From Brevundimonas basaltis (lineage in GTDB: Bacteria > Pseudomonadota > Alphaproteobacteria > Caulobacterales > Caulobacteraceae): a stretch of 64,000 nt of DNA. The notes beneath the pieces were generated by a model. It saw only the letters and a program-made list of their open reading frames with translations. It made no database searches and was not told the DNA's origin. How positions within the stretch are numbered: the stretch's first letter is position 1; each line of letters starts with the position of its first letter. Positions 34,902 through 42,991 of this stretch are shown one piece after another. The stretch covers positions 62,001 through 126,000 of the forward strand of contig NZ_JACHFZ010000005.1 of NCBI RefSeq assembly GCF_014202075.1. The letters are read 5' to 3'. Position numbers and translations under genes: made by a program.

Positions 34902-37439
34902 TCATCCTCCGGGGAAGAGGTGGACAAGCAGGGCGGCGAAGGCGCCCTGGCCGGCGGTGTAGACGACGAACAGCGCGATCAGATCATAGGTCGTGGGTCG
35001 GTCTGGCGCGATGAGACCCGCGACCCACCGCAGCGAGGCGTACAGGCCCATGACTGTGGCGATGAAGGCGAAGAAGCCCTGCCAGGCGAGGAAGGCGTAG
35101 ACCATGGCGCCCTGGGCATGAGCCGTCGGGTCCGTGCCGATTCCCCGCCACGCTTCCCATTCCAGAACCCAACCGAGGCCGACAAGGCCAGACGCGCCCA
35201 CCAAGAGGACGGTCGCGATCAAGCCGCTCCGTGGTCGCGCGAGCCTTAGAATGCGGCACGCGCCCCAGGACAGCAGGGCGGCTGCGGCATAGGGGGCGAG
35301 GATCCACGGAAGGCTCGCCAGCGGCGGCGGCGGCGTCCACTCGCCGGGATTGCGGCTCCACAGGAAAACGTAGCTGAAGGCGGCGAGGCTCAGGACCATG
35401 CCGCCGACGACGAGGGTCAGCACCATGGCCCACCAGCCGTGGCTGCTGGGTCCGGCGCGGTAGGTGGGCACGCGGATGCCCGCGCCGATGTCCGCGGTCA
35501 GTTGATCAACCGGCCTGTCGAGCGTCCAGCACCAGTTGAAGACGCAGTAGATGCCCAGAACGCCGGCGATCAGGCTGGGCCAGTAGGCCTGGATGGTGAG
35601 CAGGAGGAAGGCCGCCGCCGTGAACACGGCCGCCCAGATCGGCCAGGGCGACGGCACGGGCATGCGCTGCAGGTATTGCGGCTCCGCGTTGAGGGTCGAG
35701 GTTACGATGGTCTCGCGCCGGCCGGTGGCGCTGTTGGGCAGGAAATATCGTCCCGCCTCGACATCTCGCGAAAGCCCCTTCTGCTCCCAGAGCGGATAAA
35801 GGCTGGTGATCACCGGCACGGAGCGGACTGAATAGAGACCGGTAGGAAGCCATTCGAGACCGGGGCCGTCGAAAACGTTGCCGGCTTCGCGGTTTCCGAA
35901 AGGCCGGAAGTTCCGGGCCATGTCGATGATCCACAGCAACACCGCGATCGCCGTCAGGACCGCTCCGGCCGTCGAGATCAGGTTGGGCAGCTCCCAGCCC
36001 CGGTCCGGGAGATAAGTATAGACCCTTCGCGGCATCCCCATCAGGCCGGTGAGGTGCATCGGCAGGAAGGTGATGTGAACCCCCGTGAACATGAGCCAGA
36101 ACACCCATTTTCCCATCCGCTCGCTGAGCGGACGGCTGGAGGTCATGGGCAGCCAGTAGTAGATCGCGGCGAAGAAGGGGAAGACCATGCCGCCGATCAG
36201 CACATAGTGCAGGTGCGCGACGATGAAGTAGCTGTCGTGGGCCTGCCAGTCGAATGGCACCATGGCGACCATGACGCCGGTCAGCCCGCCCATGACGAAG
36301 GTGACCAGGCCGCCGACCGCGAACAGTCCCGGCGTGTTGAACCGCATCTTGCCGGCGGCGAGGGTCGCGATCCAGGCGAAGACCTGAACCCCCGCCGGGA
36401 CGCTGACCGCCATCGAGGCGGCCGAGAAATAGCTGGTCGAGATGGTCGGCATGCCGGTCGCGAACATATGGTGCGCCCACACTCCGAAGCTGATGAAGCC
36501 GGTCGCCATCATGGCCATCACCACCAGCCGGTAGCCCACCAACGGGGTTCGGGCGATGGCCGGGATGATGGTCGACGTCGCTCCGGCCGCCGGCAGGAAG
36601 ATGATGTAGACCTCCGGATGGCCGAAGAACCAGAACAGGTGCTGCCACAGCATCGGGTCGCCGCCCCGCACGGGGTCGAAGAACGGCCAGTCCAGCGCCC
36701 GCTCAAGCTCCATCAGGGTTGTAGCCAAGATCACCGAGGGGAAGGCGATGATGATCATCACCGCGAAGATCAGCATGGCCCAGGCGAACATCGGCATCTT
36801 GTCCAGGCTCATGCCTGGCGCCCGGTTGCGCAGCACCCCGACGATGATTTCGATCGCCCCGGCGATGGCCGAGATCTCGATGAACCCGATGCCGACCAGC
36901 CAGAAATCGGCGTTGATGCCGGGCGAGTAGGTCATCGAGGTCAGCGGCGGATACATGAACCATCCGCCGTTCGGAGCCAGGCCGAAGAACAGCGAGCAGA
37001 AAAAGGCCAATCCGCCGATCAGATAGGCCCAGAAGGCGTAGGCGCTGAGACGGGGAAAGGGCAGGTCGCGCGCCCCCAGCATCTGGGGCAGCAGCAGGAC
37101 GCCGAGGGCTTCGACCGCGGGCACCGCGAACAGGAACATCATCATGGTCCCGTGCACGGTGAAGAACTGGTTGTAGGTCTCCTGCGCCAGAATCCCCTGC
37201 ATGGGCAGGGCCAGCTGGGTGCGCATCAACACCGCCAGCAAACCCGCCAGCACGAAGAACAGCATCGCCGCGCCGACGTAATAGACGCCGACGTAGTTGT
37301 TGTTGATGGCGCTGATCCACTGCCAGCCTTTCGGCTTGCACCAGATGCGTTCGAGCTCCTCCAGTTCTCCGTCCGGCCGCGGCCCCCTGGTGGGGAAACG
37401 CTTGTAGCGATCGGCGTCGAAACCGGTTTCGGACGTCAT
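34902..37439 (-). CDS. ctaD: Cytochrome c oxidase subunit I-III fusion (caa3 type)
   Basis: Heme-copper terminal oxidase core that reduces oxygen and pumps protons. Of 845 residues, about 1-560 are subunit I: VHGTMMMF (low-spin heme His), WQHLFWFFGHPEVYI (CuB His and cross-linked Tyr), AHHMFATG (CuB His pair) and IVAHLHYVLIGG (heme ligands). The remainder (about 600-845) holds about seven further helices with EWEAWRGIG and AYAFLAWQGFFA-like subunit III features. Such I-III fusions occur in caa3-type oxidases. ATGA overlap with the subunit II gene shows coupling. An unusual 130-residue hydrophilic and membrane junction separates the two parts. Confidence 0.92.
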   Translation of the reverse strand: MTSETGFDADRYKRFPTRGPRPDGELEELERIWCKPKGWQWISAINNNYVGVYYVGAAMLFFVLAGLLAVLMRTQLALPMQGILAQETYNQFFTVHGTMMMFLFAVPAVEALGVLLLPQMLGARDLPFPRLSAYAFWAYLIGGLAFFCSLFFGLAPNGGWFMYPPLTSMTYSPGINADFWLVGIGFIEISAIAGAIEIIVGVLRNRAPGMSLDKMPMFAWAMLIFAVMIIIAFPSVILATTLMELERALDWPFFDPVRGGDPMLWQHLFWFFGHPEVYIIFLPAAGATSTIIPAIARTPLVGYRLVVMAMMATGFISFGVWAHHMFATGMPTISTSYFSAASMAVSVPAGVQVFAWIATLAAGKMRFNTPGLFAVGGLVTFVMGGLTGVMVAMVPFDWQAHDSYFIVAHLHYVLIGGMVFPFFAAIYYWLPMTSSRPLSERMGKWVFWLMFTGVHITFLPMHLTGLMGMPRRVYTYLPDRGWELPNLISTAGAVLTAIAVLLWIIDMARNFRPFGNREAGNVFDGPGLEWLPTGLYSVRSVPVITSLYPLWEQKGLSRDVEAGRYFLPNSATGRRETIVTSTLNAEPQYLQRMPVPSPWPIWAAVFTAAAFLLLTIQAYWPSLIAGVLGIYCVFNWCWTLDRPVDQLTADIGAGIRVPTYRAGPSSHGWWAMVLTLVVGGMVLSLAAFSYVFLWSRNPGEWTPPPPLASLPWILAPYAAAALLSWGACRILRLARPRSGLIATVLLVGASGLVGLGWVLEWEAWRGIGTDPTAHAQGAMVYAFLAWQGFFAFIATVMGLYASLRWVAGLIAPDRPTTYDLIALFVVYTAGQGAFAALLVHLFPGG

Positions 37440-38392
37440 TCGAGGCTGTCCAGCCAGGCGGACACGGCGCGCAGATCTTCGCCGGTGAGGACGGGATAGG
37501 CCGGCATGCGGTTGCCGGGCTTGATCGCCTGGCTGTCAGAAATCCAGCCCCCCAGCGTGCCCTGGTTGTTGGGCAGGATGCCTGCGCCCAGGGTCCGGCG
37601 CGATCCGACGTGGCTGAGATCCGGGCCGGCCAGACCGTTGAAGTCCGTCCCTCGCACCGTGTGGCAGGCGCCGCAGCCGGATCTGCGGAAAACCTCGGAG
37701 CCTCGCGTAATCAGGGCGGCGGTCGGCGCAGGCGCAGCCTGTCGGGCCCGCCAGGCGTCGAACTCCCCCGGCGCGTGGGCGACGACGACGAGGCCCATCA
37801 GGGCGTGCGGACCACCGCAATACTCGGCGCACTGGCCGCCGTATGAACCGGGTAGATCGGCCTGCAGCCGCAGATAGTTCCGCCGCCCGGGGATCATGTC
37901 CTTCTTGCCGCCGAGGCGGGGAACCCAGAAGCTGTGGATCACGTCGGCGGCGTCGAGCTCAAACACCACCGGACGGCCGACCGGAATGTGAACCTCATTG
38001 GCGTCCTGCAACACCTCCCGACCCCGATCGTCGAGATAGGCGACGCGCCACCACCACATCTCGCCCGTCACGCGCACGCGCATCTCTCCGGGCTGCGGGT
38101 CGTCGGCCAGGTGGCTGGTCAGACCGAGGCCGTAGACCAGCAGGGCGCTCAGCACCAGGACCGGGAAGGCGAGCCCGCCGATCCAGATCAACCGCGCGCC
38201 GCCCAGTCGCTTCCGCCAGCGGCGCGGTCCGAACAGGGCCACGCCGAGGGCGACCAGAACGAGCGTCAGGACCGCTCCGGCCATGGCGAACAGAACCCAG
38301 GACACCGTGGTCACCGGTTCGGCGAACGGCCCGGCCGGGTCCAGAACGGGTGGGGGCCAGCCGGCCGTACCCTCAGGCGAGCCGGTGCTCAT
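37436..38392 (-). CDS. ctaC: Cytochrome c oxidase subunit II with fused cytochrome c domain
   Basis: Electron entry subunit of the oxidase. The 318 residues have two membrane helices (about 28-50 and 68-90), a CuA cupredoxin domain with EMWWWRV, VIHSFWVPRLGGKKD and the CuA ligand block GQCAEYCGGPHALM, then a C-terminal cytochrome c with CGACH and MPAYPVLTGEDLRAV. The fused heme domain marks a caa3-type enzyme. The ATG at 38392 overlaps the upstream cytochrome gene stop (ATGA); long upstream in-frame sequence belongs to another frame of that gene. Confidence 0.93.
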   Translation of the reverse strand: MSTGSPEGTAGWPPPVLDPAGPFAEPVTTVSWVLFAMAGAVLTLVLVALGVALFGPRRWRKRLGGARLIWIGGLAFPVLVLSALLVYGLGLTSHLADDPQPGEMRVRVTGEMWWWRVAYLDDRGREVLQDANEVHIPVGRPVVFELDAADVIHSFWVPRLGGKKDMIPGRRNYLRLQADLPGSYGGQCAEYCGGPHALMGLVVVAHAPGEFDAWRARQAAPAPTAALITRGSEVFRRSGCGACHTVRGTDFNGLAGPDLSHVGSRRTLGAGILPNNQGTLGGWISDSQAIKPGNRMPAYPVLTGEDLRAVSAWLDSLE

Positions 38393-38790
38393 CGCAACGT
38401 GTACAAATAGGCCGCGACATGGCGGGCTTCGGCTTCGGTCACCGGCATGGGCGGCATGGCGGTTTGCGGGTCGAGGGACGGTGCGTCCCGAATGAACCGG
38501 ACCAGGGTGTCCGGCTGGTTGGGTAGGCGGCCCGAGATCAGCGGGCGGTCGCCAAATCCATCCAGCGACGCCGCCGTCGCGCCGGCCGGCCAGCGTACGC
38601 CCGGCACGGCATGGCAGGATGCGCAGCCGGCCCGTTTGATGACGACCAGACCGCGCGCCGGGTCGGCGCCGGCCAAAGACCGCGGCTGGTCGGCCTTGTC
38701 GGCGCATCCGGCCAGTCCGATGACGGCGCACGCCAGTCCCATGGCCGGAACGGCGCTCAAGCTCGCTCTGGTGTCCAATCGGTTCGCCAT
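38389..38790 (-). CDS. Monoheme cytochrome c lipoprotein
   Basis: Small electron carrier of 133 residues held in the membrane by a lipid anchor. It has a lipoprotein signal with lipobox VIGLAGC, a heme motif CASCH, and a likely axial Met in the MPPMPVTEAEARHVAAYLYTLR tail. The ATG at 38790 is the first in frame that gives the lipobox. It is the first gene of the oxidase operon and its stop overlaps the subunit II start, so it probably donates electrons to, or assembles with, the caa3 oxidase. Confidence 0.87.
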   Translation of the reverse strand: MANRLDTRASLSAVPAMGLACAVIGLAGCADKADQPRSLAGADPARGLVVIKRAGCASCHAVPGVRWPAGATAASLDGFGDRPLISGRLPNQPDTLVRFIRDAPSLDPQTAMPPMPVTEAEARHVAAYLYTLR

Positions 38791-38877
38791 CCGCCCCCTC
38801 GCCGGTCGATGGGCTAACCCACGGCCAGGCCGCAGGTTCCTTGCGGAACCGCCAAGCTGGGGCGGTGTTGCGCAGAC

Positions 38878-39609
38878 GTGCGCGCGCTTCCTTCCATCTT
38901 CGCCCTGATGCTCACCGCCGGGTGTCACCCCGCGACCAATCAAACTGACGCCGCCCTGACGGCGACCGGCGAACTTGTGGCCCTCAGCGGTGGCGGGGCG
39001 GGCGCGCGCAACGCGTGCTTTTCCTGTCACGGGCTGGACGGGCAGGGCGATGGCGACAGCGTGCCGCGCCTGGCGGGAATGGATGTCGGCTATCTGCAGA
39101 AGCAGATGCAGGACTACGCCGACGACCTTCGCCCCGATCCGGTGATGACACCCATCGCCAAGCGGTTGACCGAGGATGAGCGCCGCGCCGTCGTCGCCTG
39201 GTACGCGGCCATGCCGGCGCCGGTGAACGAGGCGAGGCGCGAAGTGCGCGTCCCGGCCGTCTACCTTGAAGGCGACGCCGCGCGCGGGATCATCCCCTGC
39301 GCCTCCTGCCACGGGGACAATGGCCAGGGCGCGGGACCGGGCAATCCCGCCCTCGCCGGACAGCCCGCCGCCTACACGCTTGAGCAGTTCCGCCGCTGGA
39401 AGCGGACCGACCGCCGCAATGATCCCCGCGGCGTCATGACCGCCGCCGTCGCGCCGCTTACGAGCGGCGAGATGGTCGCCATAGCCGCCTGGCTTGAGAC
39501 ACGATCGCCTTCTCGATCGCCTGATAGCGGCGGGCCCACCGCGTCCGTTTCGGCTTCGGCTGCGGCAGAACCGGCAGCATCCCGTGGAATACGTCGTCCC
39601 GATCGATGA
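38878..39609 (+). CDS. Diheme cytochrome c4-like lipoprotein
   Basis: Periplasmic two-heme electron carrier of 243 residues. The signal has a lipobox LMLTAGC; heme motifs CFSCH and CASCH each open a class I cytochrome domain, with RLAGMDVGYLQKQMQDY and NPALAGQPAAYTLEQFRRW as the typical c4 blocks. The start is a GTG at 38878. The cytochrome fold ends near GEMVAIAAWLETR; a further 33-residue Ser/Ala/Pro tail runs antisense through the 3' end of the cytochrome b561 gene, a 152-nt convergent overlap. It is divergent from the caa3 operon. Confidence 0.87.
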   Translation: MRALPSIFALMLTAGCHPATNQTDAALTATGELVALSGGGAGARNACFSCHGLDGQGDGDSVPRLAGMDVGYLQKQMQDYADDLRPDPVMTPIAKRLTEDERRAVVAWYAAMPAPVNEARREVRVPAVYLEGDAARGIIPCASCHGDNGQGAGPGNPALAGQPAAYTLEQFRRWKRTDRRNDPRGVMTAAVAPLTSGEMVAIAAWLETRSPSRSPDSGGPTASVSASAAAEPAASRGIRRPDR

Positions 39610-40168
39610 TCTGGTGCTTCAGGGCTGCGCCGACGTGGATGGGGATGAGGAGTAGAAGGGTGACGATGAGGCCCCAGTGAACCCACTCGGCGATCGCCTC
39701 CACCCGCCAGGCCGTGACAGGGTTCAGGTCCTGCAATGGGATCAGCGGCCATGGGATGACGCCCGCGACCGCCAGTTGCTGGTCACGGGCGGTGGCCGAG
39801 ACCATCAGCCAGCCGCTCAGGGGCAGGCCGAAAAGGCCGATATAGAACAGCCAGTGGGTGATGGCGCCGGCGGTGCTTTCCCAGCCCGGCTTGTCGGCGT
39901 CGTTGATCGGGCCGGGCGCCAGCAGCCGCCAGGTGAACCGGCCTACGACGAGCACCAGCATCAGAAGGCCGACGCCGTAGTGGACGTCATGCGCCAGAAC
40001 CTTGTCTCCCCCCGCGGGGATCCGCCCCATCCACCAGCCCCAGCCCAGTTGGAAAAACACCAGCGCCGCCATGGTCCAGTGAAACACAATGGCCACCGGC
40101 GAGTAGCGGCCTTCATCGTGGTGCCCGGCCGCCCACTCCAGCGCGGTGATGAACAGGCGGTCGATCAT
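39458..40168 (-). CDS. Cytochrome b561 family protein
   Basis: Inner-membrane diheme b-type cytochrome with four helices. The 236 residues contain RYSPVAIVFHWTMAALVFF, AHDVHYGVGLLMLVLVVGRFTWRL, AITHWLFYIGLFGLPLSGWLM and EWVHWGLIVTLLLLIPIHVGAALKH, each bringing a conserved His. The fold normally ends just after HQIIDRDDVFHGMLP; here about 37 basic residues follow, encoded where the gene overlaps the c4-like gene on the other strand. Its start overlaps the CtaG-like stop (ATGA), so the two are coupled. Possible role: moving electrons between quinone and the local cytochromes. Confidence 0.87.
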   Translation of the reverse strand: MIDRLFITALEWAAGHHDEGRYSPVAIVFHWTMAALVFFQLGWGWWMGRIPAGGDKVLAHDVHYGVGLLMLVLVVGRFTWRLLAPGPINDADKPGWESTAGAITHWLFYIGLFGLPLSGWLMVSATARDQQLAVAGVIPWPLIPLQDLNPVTAWRVEAIAEWVHWGLIVTLLLLIPIHVGAALKHQIIDRDDVFHGMLPVLPQPKPKRTRWARRYQAIEKAIVSQARRLWRPSRRS

Positions 40169-40884
40169 GCCGCTCGCGCCGTCGGTCGCTCAGGGCCGAT
40201 CCAGCGGCCCAGGACCAGAAGCGCGGCCGCCAGATAGATGGCGGCCGCCGGAGCCCACATGATCAGGCCAGCCGCCTGCTGGTCTTCCAGCGGCGACAGC
40301 CCCCAGGCCCGGGTCGTGAACAGGTGGGGGGCATAGAGCGCGTCCGGGGCGAAGGTGATCAGCGCGCCCAGCAGTCCCATGGCCACCATGCTGGCCAGAA
40401 GGGCGATGATGGCCGCGGGCATCGCTGCGCTGCGCACCGCCGCCCAGAACCAGACGGCCGGAGCGAGGATGGACGCCTGCATGGCCCAGTAGGCGAGGTC
40501 GCTCGAAAGAGCCGCGGCATAGGCCCCGGGCGCGTGCCAGGCCCAAAAGGCGGCGACCTGGGCGGCGGTGGCCAGCGCCAGGGCGCGGGCGCCGCGGCGC
40601 GGGAGCGACCAGGCGATCAATGGCGCGGCGACCGCCACCAGCAGCACGTGATGGATGGTTCGCGCCGTGAACAAGGCGGAAGACAGGGCGCAGAGGGGGG
40701 AAACAAAGGCGACGGCCAGAACGGCGATGGCGGCCAGGCCGCTTTGGCGGACGCCGGCGCCGCGAACGAGGATGACCAGCGCAAGCCCGGCGAGGCCGGC
40801 GATCAGCCATGGATCCGCGTTCCACCGAACGGCCCAGTCGGCCGGTGTCGATCCGGGCCCGCAATAGGGCAGCCAGGGGATCAT
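40165..40884 (-). CDS. ctaG: Cytochrome c oxidase assembly factor, caa3-type CtaG
   Basis: Membrane assembly protein for copper centres of caa3 oxidases (the Bacillus CtaG/YtpP-like family, unrelated to Cox11). The 239 residues have about seven hydrophobic segments, and family markers HHVLLVAVAAPLIAWSLP, AFWAWHAPGAYAAAL and APHLFTTRAWGLSPLEDQQAAGLIMW, whose His residues may bind copper. The cluster context with a fused I-III oxidase supports this reading. Its stop overlaps the b561 start by 4 nt. Confidence 0.87.
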   Translation of the reverse strand: MIPWLPYCGPGSTPADWAVRWNADPWLIAGLAGLALVILVRGAGVRQSGLAAIAVLAVAFVSPLCALSSALFTARTIHHVLLVAVAAPLIAWSLPRRGARALALATAAQVAAFWAWHAPGAYAAALSSDLAYWAMQASILAPAVWFWAAVRSAAMPAAIIALLASMVAMGLLGALITFAPDALYAPHLFTTRAWGLSPLEDQQAAGLIMWAPAAAIYLAAALLVLGRWIGPERPTARAA

Positions 40885-41116
40885 GGGGCGGCGCGAAACG
40901 TCATGGGGTGCGAGCCGGCGTCGGCCATGGGCTTCCCTCCCTCCGCCTCATGAGCATCGCCAGCAGAACCCGCGGCTTCCGGCGCGGTTCCGCACAGGGA
41001 GCGGGTCCGTCGCAACAGAAACAGGCAAGCCGGGCGGACCGCGACGATCCGGCAGGTGAAACCAATCGGCGAACCGAACATTGGTCAGGTGGATCGATCG
41101 GACGGGGAGGCGTTGG

Positions 41117-41554
41117 ATGCAGACCGAAACCAGGACGCAACCGGCAACGCCGCACCCGATCCACGCCATTCTTCTCGGCTTTCCGATCTCCCTGTTTACG
41201 GCGGCGATGGTCACTGACATCGTCTATCTGAGAACCGCCGAAATCCAGTGGACCAACTTTTCGGCCTGGCTGATCACCGGCGGGCTGTTCTTCGGCGGGC
41301 TGGTCCTGGCGTGGGCCCTGATCGCGTTGGTGCTCCGCCTCCGCTCATCGTTCCACCTCCCCGGTTTGATCTACCCTGCGCTTCTGGCGGTGATGTGGGT
41401 CCTCGGATTGATCAACATCTTCAAGCACAGTCAGGACGGCTGGAGTTCCGTCGGTGCTTTCGGACTTACCCTGTCGGTCCTGTGCGCCCTTCTGGCCCTG
41501 GCGGCGGGGTTCGTCGCCTATTCAGGCATTACTGAGCGGGAGGTCGCCCGATGA
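41117..41554 (+). CDS. DUF2231-type membrane protein
   Basis: Inner-membrane protein of 145 residues with four helices (about 15-35, 43-68, 75-95, 110-135), beginning HPIHAILLGFPISLFTAAMVTDI, the characteristic opening of DUF2231 proteins. Biochemical role unknown; relatives are often next to cytochromes or dehydrogenases. GGGGAGG precedes the ATG at 41117. Its stop overlaps the start of the sugar dehydrogenase-like gene (ATGA), so the pair is translationally coupled. The 232-nt gap before it, between divergent genes, shows no other gene. Confidence 0.8.
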   Translation: MQTETRTQPATPHPIHAILLGFPISLFTAAMVTDIVYLRTAEIQWTNFSAWLITGGLFFGGLVLAWALIALVLRLRSSFHLPGLIYPALLAVMWVLGLINIFKHSQDGWSSVGAFGLTLSVLCALLALAAGFVAYSGITEREVAR

Positions 41555-42843
41555 TCCGCACCCTGCTGGGCACGGCGGCCCTCCTCGTGGCGTTGAGCGG
41601 CTGCGGGCGAACCAACCCGGAACTGGATCAGACCGGACCTTCGCCGGAGGTGCCCGAGATCCGGGAAACGCTCCTGCCGTCGATGAAGATCGCCAAGCCC
41701 GTCGGCTGGGGCGATCAGACGCCGGCCGTCCCCGCCGGCTTCACGGTCTCGGCTCTCGCGACCGAACTGCAGATTCCGCGTCAGATTCTGGTCCTTCCCA
41801 ATGGCGACATCCTGGTGGCGGAAGGCCGCGGCGGCAATGCGCCGGCCCTGCGACCCAAGGACGTGATCGCAGGCAAGATCAAGAAGCAAGGCAATACACA
41901 GGTCGACAGCGGCGACCGCATCACCCTGCTCCGCGATGCCGACAACGACGGCCGACCGGAGGTGCGCAGCGTCTTCATCGACAATCTCAACGCCCCGTAC
42001 GGCCTCGCGTTCGTGGACGGCTATGTCTATGTCGCCAATCAGGATGCGGTGGTCCGCTTTCCCTATCAGACCGGTCAGACCCGCATCACCGCACCGGGCC
42101 AGGAACTGACCCGGCTTCCTGCGGCCATCAATCACCACTGGACCAAGGCGATGACGGCCAGCGCGGACGGGATGACGCTCTACGTCGGCATCGGCTCGAA
42201 CAGCAATGTCGGCGAGCGTGGCATGGCGGTCGAGGAGGAGCGAGCGGTCATCTGGGCGATCGACACCCGGACCGGCGCCCATCGAACGGTCGCCAGAGGG
42301 CTCCGCAACCCCACCGCCCTGGCGATCGAGCCCGGGACCAATGCCCTCTGGACCGTAGTCAACGAACGGGACGAGATCGGCCCCCAGGCCTCTCCCGACT
42401 ACCTGACCTCGGTGCGCGAGGGGGCCTTCTATGGCTGGCCGTGGAGCTATTGGGGCAAAGTCGATCCGAGGGTGCGCCCGGAAAATCCCGATATGGTCGC
42501 CAGGACCATCCTGCCGGACTACGCCCTGGGGTCCCACGTCGCGGCGCTCGGTCTGTCCTTTGCACAGGACGGCGGGTTCGGCGGGGCCTTCTCCCAGGGC
42601 GCCTTCGTCGGCGAGCATGGCAGCTGGAACCGTCAGGATCTCGCCGGGTACAAGGTCGTCTGGATACCCTTCGCCAATGGCCGTCCGAGCGGCCAGCCGG
42701 TCGATTTTGTGACCGGCTTTCTGACAGGTGACGGCAAGGCGCGGGGACGCCCCGTCGGCGTCACCTTCGACCCGGCCCGCCGAATTCTTCTCGTCGCCGA
42801 CGACCTGTCCAACACAGTCTGGCGCGTGGCCCCGCGCCGCTGA
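41551..42843 (+). CDS. PQQ-type sugar/sorbosone dehydrogenase-like lipoprotein
   Basis: Six-bladed beta-propeller of the soluble glucose dehydrogenase / sorbosone dehydrogenase superfamily. The 430 residues have a lipoprotein signal with lipobox VALSGC, then ILVLPNGDILVAEGRGG, RDADNDGRPEVRSVF, NAPYGLAFVDGYVYVANQD, a typical NHHWTKAMTASADGMTLYVGIGS blade and AFVGEHGSWNRQDLAGYKV near the end. Members oxidise sugars with PQQ, and some have no known substrate. The DUF2231 partner and nearby cytochromes suggest electrons pass to the respiratory chain, which is inference. Confidence 0.85.
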   Translation: MIRTLLGTAALLVALSGCGRTNPELDQTGPSPEVPEIRETLLPSMKIAKPVGWGDQTPAVPAGFTVSALATELQIPRQILVLPNGDILVAEGRGGNAPALRPKDVIAGKIKKQGNTQVDSGDRITLLRDADNDGRPEVRSVFIDNLNAPYGLAFVDGYVYVANQDAVVRFPYQTGQTRITAPGQELTRLPAAINHHWTKAMTASADGMTLYVGIGSNSNVGERGMAVEEERAVIWAIDTRTGAHRTVARGLRNPTALAIEPGTNALWTVVNERDEIGPQASPDYLTSVREGAFYGWPWSYWGKVDPRVRPENPDMVARTILPDYALGSHVAALGLSFAQDGGFGGAFSQGAFVGEHGSWNRQDLAGYKVVWIPFANGRPSGQPVDFVTGFLTGDGKARGRPVGVTFDPARRILLVADDLSNTVWRVAPRR

Positions 42844-42991
42844 TGGGCCCTCTGCAGCGCGTCAGGCGAGGTCGGCTCCCCGCCGACGAACTCAGCCGGT
42901 CGATCCTGAGCCGCACACGAGTGCGGGCTGGCTGAGGTCATCCCCACTGCCCGGCGATTGTCGCCGCAGCGCCCGCGCGGGAGGTCTGGAG

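Noticed and set aside
36054..37499. A 481-codon frame antisense to the oxidase subunit I gene
   Set aside because: Very His/Glu/Asp-rich and fully opposite a gene with clear heme-copper motifs.
40885..41116. Small open frames in the gap between ctaG and the DUF2231 gene
   Set aside because: They overlap each other on both strands, have no ribosome-binding site and no recognisable features; the gap is better seen as a divergent promoter region.
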